Shown piece by piece: positions 48,698 to 57,427 of a stretch of DNA of 64,000 nucleotides (within the stretch, counting starts at the first letter, position 1; every line of letters starts with the position of its first letter). Position numbers and translations under genes: made by a program. Source of the DNA: Gudongella sp046224405 (GTDB taxonomy: Bacteria; Bacillota; Clostridia; Tissierellales; Tissierellaceae); assembly GCF_046224405.1 (NCBI RefSeq), contig NZ_JBJXRK010000002.1, positions 124,001-188,000 of the forward strand, read 5' to 3'. The notes beneath the pieces are model-generated. The model ran no database searches. It saw only the letters and a program-made list of their open reading frames with translations, and was not told where the DNA came from.

Positions 48698-49558
48698 TTA
48701 GCCTGTAATCAAGTCAATAAGCCGCTCCAGGTCATCGTCGTTGTAATATTCTATTTCAATTTTCCCGGATTTTCTGCCTGTATTTAGAGTGACCTTAGTT
48801 CCCAAGGCACTCATGAGCTGCTCTTCCAAGTCAATTATATAGTGTTCCTTTTTCTTCTTTGGCCTGATCTTTTTCTTCTTTTTAACAGTGCTTTCAGCAT
48901 CTCTAACATTTAACCCAAACTGAATGATCTTCTCAGCGGCCTTTAGCTGCTCATCCTTATCCTTGATCCCAAGCAGGGCCTTGCCATGACCTCCTGAAAT
49001 CTTTCCTTCATATATATACTGCACTACCCTTTCATCAAGATTCAAGAGTCTCATATTATTACTTATATAGGACCTGCTCTTTCCCACAGCCTTTGCAAGC
49101 TCATCCTGCTTGATGCTGTATTCCTTCATTATTCTTCTATAAGCTTGAGCTTCTTCGATTGGATTCAGGTTCTCCCTTTGGATGTTCTCAATAAGCGAAA
49201 TCCTGTCCGCGGTTATATCATCAATCTCCCTAATGATACATGGAATCTCCTCAAGTCCGGCTTCCTTGGCCGCTCTCCATCTTCTTTCACCTGCAATAAT
49301 CTCATGGCCTTCATCCAGTTTCCTGACTATTATAGGCTGGATGACTCCATTTTCCTTTATTGATTGAGCAAGATCCTCCAATGCGTCTTCCTGGAATATC
49401 TTTCTCGGTTGGTCTGGCTTGGGAATTATATTGCTTAGGGGCAACGATACTACTGCTTCATCCCTATTGGATGAATCGCCTATAAGCGTATCAACCTTTT
49501 CCTTGTCCTGGATCAATGCGGATAATCCTTTGCCGAGGCCTCTTTTCTTGGTGGTCAC
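48698..49558 (-). CDS. parB: Chromosome-partitioning protein ParB (Spo0J)
   Basis: 286 aa from the GTG at 49558 (protein start TTKKRGLGKGLSALI); a TTG and another GTG lie 2-3 codons upstream and could be used, since the AAGGA site spans them. The CTPase/ParB domain has the conserved VIQPIIVRKLD and GERRWRAAKEAGL; a helix-turn-helix (KQDELAKAVGKSRSYISNNMRLL) binds parS. The basic KKKKKIRPKKKKE linker and a C-terminal dimer domain follow. It loads at parS, slides as a CTP clamp and brings in SMC. Partner parA is 31 bp upstream. Confidence 0.93.
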   Translation of the reverse strand: MTTKKRGLGKGLSALIQDKEKVDTLIGDSSNRDEAVVSLPLSNIIPKPDQPRKIFQEDALEDLAQSIKENGVIQPIIVRKLDEGHEIIAGERRWRAAKEAGLEEIPCIIREIDDITADRISLIENIQRENLNPIEEAQAYRRIMKEYSIKQDELAKAVGKSRSYISNNMRLLNLDERVVQYIYEGKISGGHGKALLGIKDKDEQLKAAEKIIQFGLNVRDAESTVKKKKKIRPKKKKEHYIIDLEEQLMSALGTKVTLNTGRKSGKIEIEYYNDDDLERLIDLITG

Positions 49559-49589
49559 TAGCAACACATCCTTTCCTGTAGTGAATAAT

Positions 49590-50354
49590 CTAATCCTGTA
49601 AAAACAGAAACTCTTCGGCCAGTTCCATGTATGATTCAGATCCCTTGGATCTGGAATCGTAATCGTGGATTGAAAGTCCGTAGGATGGAGCCTCAGCCAA
49701 CCTTACATTCCTCGGTATGATACTGGTATATACCTTTCCTTTAAAGAAGGCCTTCACTTCCTCAACCACCTGGATTGAAAGATTTGTCCTTCCGTCAAAC
49801 ATGCTCAACACAACACCTTCCACCTCCAGAGATGGATTATAGTTCTTCTTCACCAGCTCAATGGTCTGGAAAAGCTGACTTACACCCTCGAGAGCGTAAT
49901 ACTCACATTGTATGGGAATAATTACACTATCAGCAGCGATTAGACCCATTACACTTAGGATCCCCAGTGAGGGGGGACAGTCTATTATGATGTACTCATA
50001 CCGATCCCTTACTTCGTCGATGATTAGTCTCAGAGAATCTTCCCAGTCTCCGCCACGGGCAAGTTCAATCTCAAGACCAGCCAATTGATTGTTTGAAGGA
50101 ATGATGCTCACATTTTCAGAGTTGGTCTCATATATACCCTCATTTATATCTGCCTCACCCGAAAGTATATCATACACCAATATATCGGCTTCATCCCTGT
50201 CTATGCCTATTCCCGAGGAGCAGTTACCCTGAGGATCAATGTCAACAAGCAAAACCTTCTTACCCAGCTTTCCTAGACCTGCCGCCAGATTTATACTGGT
50301 GGTAGTCTTTCCCACTCCACCTTTTTGATTGAAAATAGCCATGGTCTTTCCCAT
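49590..50354 (-). CDS. parA: Chromosome-partitioning ATPase ParA (Soj)
   Basis: 254 aa. Deviant Walker A in MAIFNQKGGVGKTTTSINLA, ADPQG-type region VLLVDIDPQGNCSSG, Walker B IIIDCPPSLGILS. Length and sequence fit chromosomal Soj. It binds DNA as an ATP dimer and controls DnaA and segregation together with ParB. The ATG at 50354 follows GGGGAG by 7 nt; a second ATG (50342) is also possible. Two parS sites lie about 115-150 bp upstream. Confidence 0.94.
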   Translation of the reverse strand: MGKTMAIFNQKGGVGKTTTSINLAAGLGKLGKKVLLVDIDPQGNCSSGIGIDRDEADILVYDILSGEADINEGIYETNSENVSIIPSNNQLAGLEIELARGGDWEDSLRLIIDEVRDRYEYIIIDCPPSLGILSVMGLIAADSVIIPIQCEYYALEGVSQLFQTIELVKKNYNPSLEVEGVVLSMFDGRTNLSIQVVEEVKAFFKGKVYTSIIPRNVRLAEAPSYGLSIHDYDSRSKGSESYMELAEEFLFLQD

Positions 50355-50467
50355 ATATACACTCCCCAATCTACCTGTCCAGTAAACACTCTTACACTAT
50401 CTCGTGAATTTCTACAAATTAACCCTTAGATATATAATAACATATATTAATGGATTATAAACAAAAA

Positions 50468-50483
50468 TGTTCCACGTGGAACA
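50468..50483. other. parS site 2
   Basis: TGTTCCACGTGGAACA, perfect palindrome in the gap between rsmG and parA. Confidence 0.9.
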
Positions 50484-50490
50484 TTTTTGA

Positions 50491-50506
50491 TGTTTCACGT
50501 GGAACA
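50491..50506. other. parS site 3
   Basis: TGTTTCACGTGGAACA, one base from the Firmicutes consensus, 7 bp after site 2. The pair would load ParB close to the origin. Confidence 0.9.
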
Positions 50507-50582
50507 TTTCCTTGAAACCCAGTGTTTGCAGTGCTTTTCTAGGTATATGAAATTATTTTCACCCTGAGTCCACAAGCTTTTG

Positions 50583-51299
50583 TTACCTGATGGGAGATTT
50601 TTTTGGCTTGCCTCCAGCCCGGGGATACTTTTTTGGTGTGTTTTTTATCTTCCTTATCACTATCAAGGAATGGACAATGTCACTTTCAGGGATCTGTACG
50701 TACTTAATCTCCTCAACCTTGCCACCGAGAGTTTCAATGGCTTTTTTGCTCATTAGGACCTCGTCGTCAACCTCAGGTCCCTTCATGGAAATGAAGTATC
50801 CTCCAACCTTAACAAAGGGCATGCAGTATTCACTCAAGGTATCCAGAGATGCAACCGCCCTGGACACGCAAACATCATAGCTTTCCCTGTATTCAGCCTT
50901 AAGTCCAAGTTCTTCCGCCCTTCCATGAACAGCTTCAATCTCCCTAAGTCCCAATCTCTCAATTACCTGACCAAGAAATACAATTCTCTTGTTCAGGCTA
51001 TCCAAGAGGGTTACCTTTAGCTTTCTGTTTCTGATTTTCAATGGAAGACCTGGAAATCCTCCACCTGTGCCCACATCAATTACCTTTTCTTCTCCGTCAA
51101 ACAGTCCTGTTAGTGCGGGGGAGAGGCTGTCCATAAAATGCTTTTTGTCAATTTCCTCATCCTCAGTGATAGTTGTAATATTGATTTTTTCATTCCATTC
51201 CTTAAGCATTTCCTTGTAGACAGAAAAGTTCTGAAGCATCTCTTCAGTCAATTCAACGCCCATTTCACCAGAAATTCTCTTTAACCTGTCATCATTCAT
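50583..51299 (-). CDS. rsmG: 16S rRNA (guanine527-N7)-methyltransferase RsmG
   Basis: 238 aa. SAM motif KVIDVGTGGGFPGLPLKI and the RsmG-specific DSLNKRIVFLGQVIERLG and VSRAVASLDTLSEY. It methylates G527 of 16S rRNA. The ATG at 51299 overlaps the mnmG stop by 8 bp; the frame opens at 51329 but earlier codons lie inside the mnmG end and lack a suitable start. The very basic end (KNTPKKYPRAGGKPKKSPI) is typical. Confidence 0.93.
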   Translation of the reverse strand: MNDDRLKRISGEMGVELTEEMLQNFSVYKEMLKEWNEKINITTITEDEEIDKKHFMDSLSPALTGLFDGEEKVIDVGTGGGFPGLPLKIRNRKLKVTLLDSLNKRIVFLGQVIERLGLREIEAVHGRAEELGLKAEYRESYDVCVSRAVASLDTLSEYCMPFVKVGGYFISMKGPEVDDEVLMSKKAIETLGGKVEEIKYVQIPESDIVHSLIVIRKIKNTPKKYPRAGGKPKKSPIR

Positions 51300-53199
51300 C
51301 CTTATCACCATTCCTCCGCCTTTGTTCAAGATGTATCAGCAGTACATTTATGTCAGCAGGAGAGACACCAGATATCCTGGATGCCTGTCCAACCGAGTCC
51401 GGCTTTATGGCAGAAAGCTTCTGCAGGGCTTCGTTGCTCAGACCTTTTACCTTTGAGTAGTCGAACTCCACTGAAAGCTTCTTGTTTTCAAGCTTTTTGA
51501 ACTGTTCAATCTGCTGCATCTGCTTCTTGATGTAGCCCTCATACTTGATCTGGGTCTCAACCTGTAGCCTGATCTCCTTAAGGAGCGCTTCTCTTTCAGG
51601 GTCGAACACACCTGTGTTGTCATAGGTTATTTCTGGTCTCTTTATCAGGTCGTAGAGGGAAGTGGCATTCTTTATTGCTGTGGAGCCAATACTCTCAAGT
51701 ATGGTGTTGTTCTCAGCATTTGGGTTTATTACAATCTTCCTTAGTCTTTTCAACTCACTATCTATTAATTCTTCCTTCTGTATAGTCTTTATAAAGCGCT
51801 CTTCTGTGACAAGACCAAGGTCATAGCCCTTCTTTGTCAATCTCAGATCAGCATTATCCTGTCTCAAAGTAAGTCTGTACTCTGCCCTTGAGGTCATCAT
51901 TCTATAGGGCTCGTCGGTTCCTTTTGTCACCAGGTCATCAATAAGTACTCCGATGTATGCCTCTGACCTGTCCAGAACAAAGGGTTCCTCACCCTTTATG
52001 TTTAAAGCTGCGTTGATTCCTGCAATCAGCCCCTGAGCTGCTGCCTCTTCATATCCTGAGGAGCCGTTTATCTGTCCCGCAAAGAACAGATTCCTTATGT
52101 TTTTGTGTTCAAGGGTTCTTTTAAGCATTGTGGGGTTAATTGAATCGTATTCAATTGCATAGGCAGTTCTCATGAATTCAACATTCTCAAGCCCCTTTAT
52201 CTTTCTGTACATGTCAATCTGAACCTCTTCAGGAAGGGATGAGCTGACCCCCTGCACATACATCTCCTTGGTTGATAATCCTTCAGGTTCAATAAAGACC
52301 TGATGCTTGTCCCTGTCTCCGAACCTTACCACCTTGTCTTCAATGGAGGGACAATATCTTGGTCCAACACCTTCAATATATCCTGAAAACATGGGGGATC
52401 TATTCAGATTGTTTCGTATTATTTCATGGGTTCCCTCTGTTGTATAGGTCAGATAGCAGGGCACCTGTTCAAAATCATAGGTTTTTCCCATGTTTAGGAA
52501 TGAAAATGGTATGACTTCATCATCGCCTGGCTGGATCTCCATGACAGAGTAATCAATACTGTCCCGATGTACCCTTGCAGGGGTTCCAGTCTTCATTCTT
52601 CTAAGCTGGAATCCCTTCTCCTTAAGGGAATCGGACAGAAGGAGGGAGGGGAACATTCCATCAGGTCCAGACTGATAGTTTACCTCTCCTATATAGACCC
52701 TGCCTCCCAGATAGGTTCCCGTAGCTATGACAACTGCCTGGGTTTCATATACTGCACCCGTCCTTGTTACAACCCCACTTATGGTTTCATCCTCAAATAG
52801 CAGGTCTATCGCCTCACCTTGTCTCAATGTCAGGTTTGGCTGATCTTCAAGTATCTTCTTCATTTCAGTGTGGTACATCTTCTTATCTGCCTGTACCCTC
52901 AGGGAATGGACTGCTGGTCCTTTTGAGAGGTTGAGCATCCTGCTCTGAATAAATGACTTGTCAATATTTAATGCCATCTCTCCTCCAAGGGCATCAATTT
53001 CACGTACCAGATGTCCCTTTCCCGTACCACCGATATTGGGGTTGCAGGACAATGCTACCACACCATCAAGGCTGATGGTCAGGATCAGGGTCTTAAGTCC
53101 CATTCTGCTGGCAGCAAGGGCCGCTTCAACACCTGCATGTCCGGCACCAACAACTACGACATCGTATTTTCCACCTGTATAGGTCTTTGTTTCAATCAT
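51292..53199 (-). CDS. mnmG: tRNA uridine 5-carboxymethylaminomethyl modification enzyme MnmG (GidA)
   Basis: 635 aa. FAD motif DVVVVGAGHAGVEAALAASR, then NPNIGGTGKGHLVREIDALG (catalytic-Cys region CNPNIGG), ATGTYLGGRVYIG, the second signature PGGYxx-like GPRYCPSIEDKVVRF, and the C-terminal GidA-associated helical domain binding tRNA. With MnmE it modifies U34 of tRNAs. ATG at 53199 follows AAAGGTG. It lies 24 bp after mnmE and overlaps rsmG. Confidence 0.95.
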   Translation of the reverse strand: MIETKTYTGGKYDVVVVGAGHAGVEAALAASRMGLKTLILTISLDGVVALSCNPNIGGTGKGHLVREIDALGGEMALNIDKSFIQSRMLNLSKGPAVHSLRVQADKKMYHTEMKKILEDQPNLTLRQGEAIDLLFEDETISGVVTRTGAVYETQAVVIATGTYLGGRVYIGEVNYQSGPDGMFPSLLLSDSLKEKGFQLRRMKTGTPARVHRDSIDYSVMEIQPGDDEVIPFSFLNMGKTYDFEQVPCYLTYTTEGTHEIIRNNLNRSPMFSGYIEGVGPRYCPSIEDKVVRFGDRDKHQVFIEPEGLSTKEMYVQGVSSSLPEEVQIDMYRKIKGLENVEFMRTAYAIEYDSINPTMLKRTLEHKNIRNLFFAGQINGSSGYEEAAAQGLIAGINAALNIKGEEPFVLDRSEAYIGVLIDDLVTKGTDEPYRMMTSRAEYRLTLRQDNADLRLTKKGYDLGLVTEERFIKTIQKEELIDSELKRLRKIVINPNAENNTILESIGSTAIKNATSLYDLIKRPEITYDNTGVFDPEREALLKEIRLQVETQIKYEGYIKKQMQQIEQFKKLENKKLSVEFDYSKVKGLSNEALQKLSAIKPDSVGQASRISGVSPADINVLLIHLEQRRRNGDKDE

Positions 53200-53222
53200 A
53201 ATGCTCACCTTTCTCTGTTTAT

Positions 53223-54596
53223 CTACTTGCCAATGCAGAACTCGCTGAATATCTTATCCAAGATATCCTCGTTTATGCTTTCACCAGTTATCTCTCCCAG
53301 ATTTTCCCAGCAGCTTCTCAAGTCCACCTCAAGGCAATCAAGTGGGATCAGCTGGGTCAGGTCGTCCAATACACTTCCAATATTTTCCATTGCCTTTTCA
53401 AGCTGGTTCTTATGCCTTATATTGGTTATAACCATATCGGAATCCATTTGTATGTCTCCGCCGTAAAACATGGCTCTAATGGCATTCTCGAGCTCATCTA
53501 TTCCGACACCTTTGATCATGGAAGTGTTGATTATCTGATTTGCATCAAAATATTCCCTGAAAAGTGCTTCATCGTATTCTCTCGGAAGATCTGTCTTGTT
53601 CAGAAGCACGATTGTTTTCTTATCCTTGATCAAATCTATTATATGATGATCATCCTCGGATAGGCTCCTTGATATGTCAAAAATTGCTATTATAAGGTCC
53701 GCCTTCGCCAGGGTATCCTTTGCTCTGTCTACGCCGATTCTCTCCACCAGATCCTCGGTATGTCTTATACCTGCAGTATCCATTATCCTTAAGGGGATAC
53801 CATCGATATTAACATACTCTTCAATAATATCCCTGGTGGTCCCAGGAACATCTGTCACTATAGCCCTGTTTTCCCTTAGCACAGCATTTAGAAGTGATGA
53901 TTTTCCAACATTTGGCTTACCAAGGATAACCGTATTCAATCCATCCCTTAATATTTTGCCTCTTCCAGATGTTGACAGTAGCTTTTCAATTCTTTCCTTG
54001 ACCTGATTTCCATCCCTTATAAGCTCATCATAGGTCACCTCTTCGATGTCATCCTCTGGAAAATCAATTGAAACCTCTATGTGAGCAATCATTCCCAGGA
54101 GGATTCTTCTGATATCCTCAACCTCACGGCTTAGGCTTCCTTCAAGCTGATTAAGGGATACGTCATAGCTTTTTTCAGTTTTTGACTTAATTATATCTAT
54201 TACGGCTTCAGCCTGTGATAGGTCAAGTCTTCCGTTAAGGAATGCCCGTTTTGTAAATTCACCTGGTTCCGCAAGTCTGGCTCCCTTTTTGAGAAGCAGC
54301 TCCAGTGTCTTCTTGACAGGTATTATACCGCCATGACAGTATATTTCCACCATATTTTCCCTGGTGTAGGTGTATGGTTCATGCATAAATGCAACTAACA
54401 CCTCATCTATGATTGTATCTCCATCCATTATATGGCCATATAAAAGTCTCTTGTTATCCTTAGCCTTAACTTCCTGATCATTGGTTCTTGAAAAAACCAA
54501 CTTTGCAATATCAAGGGACTCACGTCCGCTCATTCTGACAATTCCTATGCCTGCTTCACCTACAGCTGTTGAAATGGCTGCAATTGTCTCTGACAT
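53223..54596 (-). CDS. mnmE: tRNA modification GTPase MnmE (TrmE)
   Basis: 457 aa. N-terminal folate-binding domain (IAAISTAVGEAGIGIVRMSG), helical domain with the inserted G domain: P-loop GKPNVGKSSLLNAVL, switch GTTRDIIEEY, DTAGIR, NKTD, and the C-terminal CIGK with the catalytic Cys. Partner of MnmG in U34 modification. Start ATG after TTGAGGAG. A 180-bp gap with a terminator divides it from jag. Confidence 0.95.
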   Translation of the reverse strand: MSETIAAISTAVGEAGIGIVRMSGRESLDIAKLVFSRTNDQEVKAKDNKRLLYGHIMDGDTIIDEVLVAFMHEPYTYTRENMVEIYCHGGIIPVKKTLELLLKKGARLAEPGEFTKRAFLNGRLDLSQAEAVIDIIKSKTEKSYDVSLNQLEGSLSREVEDIRRILLGMIAHIEVSIDFPEDDIEEVTYDELIRDGNQVKERIEKLLSTSGRGKILRDGLNTVILGKPNVGKSSLLNAVLRENRAIVTDVPGTTRDIIEEYVNIDGIPLRIMDTAGIRHTEDLVERIGVDRAKDTLAKADLIIAIFDISRSLSEDDHHIIDLIKDKKTIVLLNKTDLPREYDEALFREYFDANQIINTSMIKGVGIDELENAIRAMFYGGDIQMDSDMVITNIRHKNQLEKAMENIGSVLDDLTQLIPLDCLEVDLRSCWENLGEITGESINEDILDKIFSEFCIGK

Positions 54597-54721
54597 AAAA
54601 TCAACTCCTCAAGCAATACCTAATATCTTAACTATTCTATTTCATTATAACAATAATTCAATCTACTTTTTAACATTTTTGAAAAAAACATTCAGATGAC
54701 CCTCAATGGGGCGGGGGAGAG

Positions 54722-54757
54722 GGCAAAAAACAAAAGCCCAACCAGTGGGCTTTTGTT
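54722..54757 (-). terminator. Terminator of the rpmH-jag operon
   Basis: AACAAAAGCCCA / TGGGCTTTTGTT, a 12-bp perfect stem, 5-nt loop, then leftward TTTTGCCC. It lies 20 bp after the jag stop. Confidence 0.9.
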
Positions 54758-54776
54758 GAATGTAATTGGTTTAACT

Positions 54777-55403
54777 TTATTTGGAAACTATTACGACTCT
54801 TCTGTACGGCTCATTGCCTTCGCTGTAGGTGCTCACTCCATCAAACTCCTGCAATGCCGAGTGGATTATTCTTCTTTCATATGGATTCATTGGCTCCAGC
54901 TTTACAGGTCTCTTGCTGTATATGGCCTTTTCAGCCATCTTGTTGGCAAGTCTCTTAAGTGTTTCCTCTCGCTTAGCCCTGTAGCCTTCAGCATCCAGAA
55001 GTACCCTGAGGTAATTTTCCCTGTCCTTGTTGATTGCAAGGCTCAAAAGATATTGGATTGAGTCAAGAGTGTTTCCTCTTTTTCCAATAAGTATTCCCAT
55101 GTCCGATGATGAAATGTTGTTTATCTCAATCTTTAAGATATCATCCTCAATAGATATGTCGTGAAGGGCTATAATTCCCATTCCTTTTAGGATTCCATCG
55201 AGAAACTTGTCTGCTGTCTCTTCTGGATCGTTTTTAAGCACAACCTTTACCTTTGCTTCCTTTGTACCTATAAGTCCAAACAATCCCTTTGATGCTTCCT
55301 CTATAACCTCGTATTCAACATCCTTCTCAGTGGCTTTAAGATCTATCAAAGCCTCTTGGAGGGCTTCTTCAACGGTTTTGGCAGTTTTTACAACAAATTT
55401 CAT
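54777..55403 (-). CDS. jag: RNA-binding protein Jag (KhpB)
   Basis: 208 aa. Jag_N domain (TAKTVEEALQEALIDL), a KH domain with GILIGKRGNTLDSIQYL (GxxG loop) and a C-terminal R3H domain (PMNPYERRIIHSALQ). It binds RNA with KhpA and affects cell elongation. The stop of yidC is 1 bp before its ATG region, so the two are coupled. Confidence 0.93.
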   Translation of the reverse strand: MKFVVKTAKTVEEALQEALIDLKATEKDVEYEVIEEASKGLFGLIGTKEAKVKVVLKNDPEETADKFLDGILKGMGIIALHDISIEDDILKIEINNISSSDMGILIGKRGNTLDSIQYLLSLAINKDRENYLRVLLDAEGYRAKREETLKRLANKMAEKAIYSKRPVKLEPMNPYERRIIHSALQEFDGVSTYSEGNEPYRRVVIVSK

Positions 55404-55404
55404 A

Positions 55405-56118
55405 CTATTTTGCCCCCTTAATTTTCATTAAAGACTTGTTTGTAATAACTTGCTGTACTATTGTGAAAAAGTTACTTACTACCCAATACAGAGCCAGTCC
55501 TGCCGGAAAGCTCCTTGAAGCCCAAAATATCATTATGGGTAGCATGTAATTCATTATCTTCTGGGTTGATTGAGCCTGCGGATCCTTTGAAGAAGCCGTA
55601 CTCATGGTCTTGCTCTGAAGGAATGTTGTAGCCGCAGCCAAAAGTGGAAGTCCCCAAAGCAAGGGATCCGGATTCTCCAGGTTTGCTATCCATAGAAAGT
55701 TCTTGGCCATGCTCTCATACATTCCTGGATCGCTGAAAGCATATGCTTGAGGCTCTCTAAATACTGTAAAGAATGCAAATATGATTGGCAGCTGAATAAG
55801 TAGTATCAAGCAACCTGACGCTGGGTTATACTTGTGTTCCTTGTAAAGTTCCTGCATCTTTTCCTGCATTTTTTGTGGTTCGTTTTTATACTTGGTCTGA
55901 ATCTCCTTCATCAAGGGCTGCACTTCACTCATTTTTTTAGTGGACCTTGTTTGCTGAAGATTTATTGGCAAAAGCATCAGCTTGAATACTATAGTAGTCA
56001 AGATAATAGCCAGTGCATAGAATGAAATTGACTCGGGCTCAGTACCTATGGTAGATGAGACAATATCATATACAAATCTCAATAATGATCCCAGTATGTT
56101 ACCTAGAAATCCAATCAT
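55405..56118 (-). CDS. yidC: Membrane protein insertase YidC
   Basis: 237 aa with five membrane segments. The central YidC_Oxa1 region includes KLMLLPINLQQTRSTKKMSEV (the conserved Arg in the groove, KMLLPI..QTRS), NPASGCLILLIQLPIIFAFFTVFRE and MNYMLPIMIFWASRSFPAGLALYWVVSN. The short form without a large periplasmic domain is the Gram-positive type. It inserts membrane proteins with or without SecYEG. Between yidD and jag as usual. Confidence 0.94.
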   Translation of the reverse strand: MIGFLGNILGSLLRFVYDIVSSTIGTEPESISFYALAIILTTIVFKLMLLPINLQQTRSTKKMSEVQPLMKEIQTKYKNEPQKMQEKMQELYKEHKYNPASGCLILLIQLPIIFAFFTVFREPQAYAFSDPGMYESMAKNFLWIANLENPDPLLWGLPLLAAATTFLQSKTMSTASSKDPQAQSTQKIMNYMLPIMIFWASRSFPAGLALYWVVSNFFTIVQQVITNKSLMKIKGAK

Positions 56119-56132
56119 TTGTTAACCTCCCA

Positions 56133-56348
56133 TTATTTAAGCGGATCATATCCTCCTTCGTTGAAGGGATTGCATCTTAATATTCTTTTTGCTGACAGGT
56201 ATGAACCTTTTATAAATCCATACTTTTTATATGCTTGAAGTGAATATTCTGAGCAAGTGGGATAAAATCTGCAATTGTTCCCAGTAAGAATGTATCTTGA
56301 GATAATCCTTTGGTAGAATCTTATCAACAATATCGCTATTCGTGTCAT
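56133..56348 (-). CDS. yidD: Membrane protein insertion efficiency factor YidD
   Basis: 71 aa. An amphipathic start (LLIRFYQRIISRYI) and the three conserved Cys of YidD: NNCRFYPTCSEYSLQA and RILRCNPFNEGGYDPL. It helps YidC. It starts 9 bp after rnpA. Confidence 0.94.
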   Translation of the reverse strand: MTRIAILLIRFYQRIISRYILTGNNCRFYPTCSEYSLQAYKKYGFIKGSYLSAKRILRCNPFNEGGYDPLK

Positions 56349-56357
56349 TTAATCACC

Positions 56358-56693
56358 TTATTTCCAAACACCCGATAGCTTATAAATGTGCTTCAAGGCG
56401 CTTTCCAAATCCTTAAAGGATAGGTCAACAGCGTTTTTTTTAGGTATGATAACAATATCATACCCTGACTTAAGATTTTCAATATATCTGCTGTTAAGTT
56501 CCTTGATTCTTCTCTTAAGCTTGTTTCTGACAACGGCATTTCCTACTTTTCTGGTGATTGATACTCCAATCCTGGTCTCTTTTGTTCCATTTCTTCTGAT
56601 GTAAAGAATCAGATTTCTGTTCCAGAAATTCTTTCGTGCTTTATAAACCTTCTTAAACTCCATATTTTTCCTAAGTCTATTTTTCTTTTCCAT
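56358..56693 (-). CDS. rnpA: Ribonuclease P protein component RnpA
   Basis: 111 aa. LRKNMEFKKVYKARKNFWNR at the start and the RNR-type RNA-binding motif RKVGNAVVRNKLKRRIKE. It joins the RNase P RNA to mature the 5' end of tRNAs. Basic throughout. It follows rpmH with an 81-bp gap that contains a hairpin. Confidence 0.95.
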   Translation of the reverse strand: MEKKNRLRKNMEFKKVYKARKNFWNRNLILYIRRNGTKETRIGVSITRKVGNAVVRNKLKRRIKELNSRYIENLKSGYDIVIIPKKNAVDLSFKDLESALKHIYKLSGVWK

Positions 56694-56754
56694 TATAACT
56701 CCACCTTAAATGGCCTTTGCCTGCCAGAAGAAAAATCTTTCCCATTCGTTAGAA

Positions 56755-56777
56755 AAGGCCACTAACAAGCGGCCTTA
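56755..56777 (-). terminator. Hairpin between rpmH and rnpA, overlapping the rpmH stop
   Basis: Leftward AAGGCCGC, TTGTTA, GTGGCCTT, an 8-bp stem with one G-U, then TTCTAACG. The weak T-tail suggests partial termination or RNA processing, which would let rpmH be made in excess over rnpA. Confidence 0.5.
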
Positions 56778-56909
56778 TGCAGAAAGTCTTTTTCTACCTT
56801 TTTTTCTTCTAGCTTTTAGTACATTCCTGCCAGATCTGGTTTTCATTCTTTTTCTGAAACCGTGCTCCTTGCTTCTTTGCCTCTTCTTAGGTTGAAACGT
56901 TCTCTTCAC
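56775..56909 (-). CDS. rpmH: 50S ribosomal protein L34
   Basis: 44 aa, the standard L34 length, beginning MKRTFQPKKRQRSKEHGF and continuing RKRMKTRSGRNVLKARR, ending RKRLSA. It starts with GTG at 56909, after AAGGAGGTG. It is the first gene of the rpmH-rnpA-yidD-yidC-jag run and is divergent from dnaA across the origin, as in most bacteria. Confidence 0.96.
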   Translation of the reverse strand: MKRTFQPKKRQRSKEHGFRKRMKTRSGRNVLKARRKKGRKRLSA

Positions 56910-56954
56910 CCAACACACCTCCTTCAAGTAATAAAAGATATTACCTATATATAC

Positions 56955-56983
56955 AATATAGAGTTCACTAATTCAAATCACAA
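56955..56983 (-). promoter_or_regulatory. rpmH promoter
   Basis: Leftward TTGTGA (56983-56978), 17 bp, TATATT (56960-56955), about 45 bp from the rpmH start. Confidence 0.65.
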
Positions 56984-57041
56984 AACACTACTATAAATTA
57001 TATGTATTAAGCCCCTGTGTGTCAAGGATTTTAATTGACTA

Positions 57042-57346
57042 ATATCCACAAAACATGATTTCAACACCCTATGGATGCTGTGGATAATTTTATTGAATAT
57101 CCACCCTATATTTGATAAGATAGTAGAGGATGTTGATAAGTTTTTAATAGCAGTGGATAAGTGGAAGTTATTCACACTTTGTGGATAGATTGTGTATAAC
57201 TTTTAAATAAATCCCTGTTTTTATATTAAAGAATCGTAATTTGTTTAAGTTTTTATCCACAATATGCCCTTATGGATAGTGTGGACAAGAAATATGCTTA
57301 AGCTTTTTTTTACTTAATCAACAAAGAGTTGATATTTTTATCCACA
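57042..57346. other. oriC, upstream part: DnaA-box cluster in the dnaA leader
   Basis: Three perfect DnaA boxes (TTATCCACA): 57079-57087 (minus), 57253-57261 (plus), 57338-57346 (plus). One-mismatch boxes lie at 57042-57050, 57152-57160, 57168-57176, 57180-57188 and 57191-57199, in both orientations. The 518-bp gap between rpmH and dnaA has no open frame. DnaA bound here should also control its own gene. Confidence 0.88.
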
Positions 57347-57427
57347 GAAATCATTATACATGTTAATATCTATAATGGAAATTTTTCTGTTGATAAATTT
57401 GTTGATAATTTTTAGGGAGGTTATTAT

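Noticed and set aside
48682..50506. CACGTG palindromes as transcription-factor operators
   Set aside because: Length, sequence and place beside parAB identify them as parS.
56910..57427. A small RNA or tRNA gene in the rpmH-dnaA gap
   Set aside because: No cloverleaf or conserved RNA sequence; the region is filled with DnaA boxes and AT-rich DNA.
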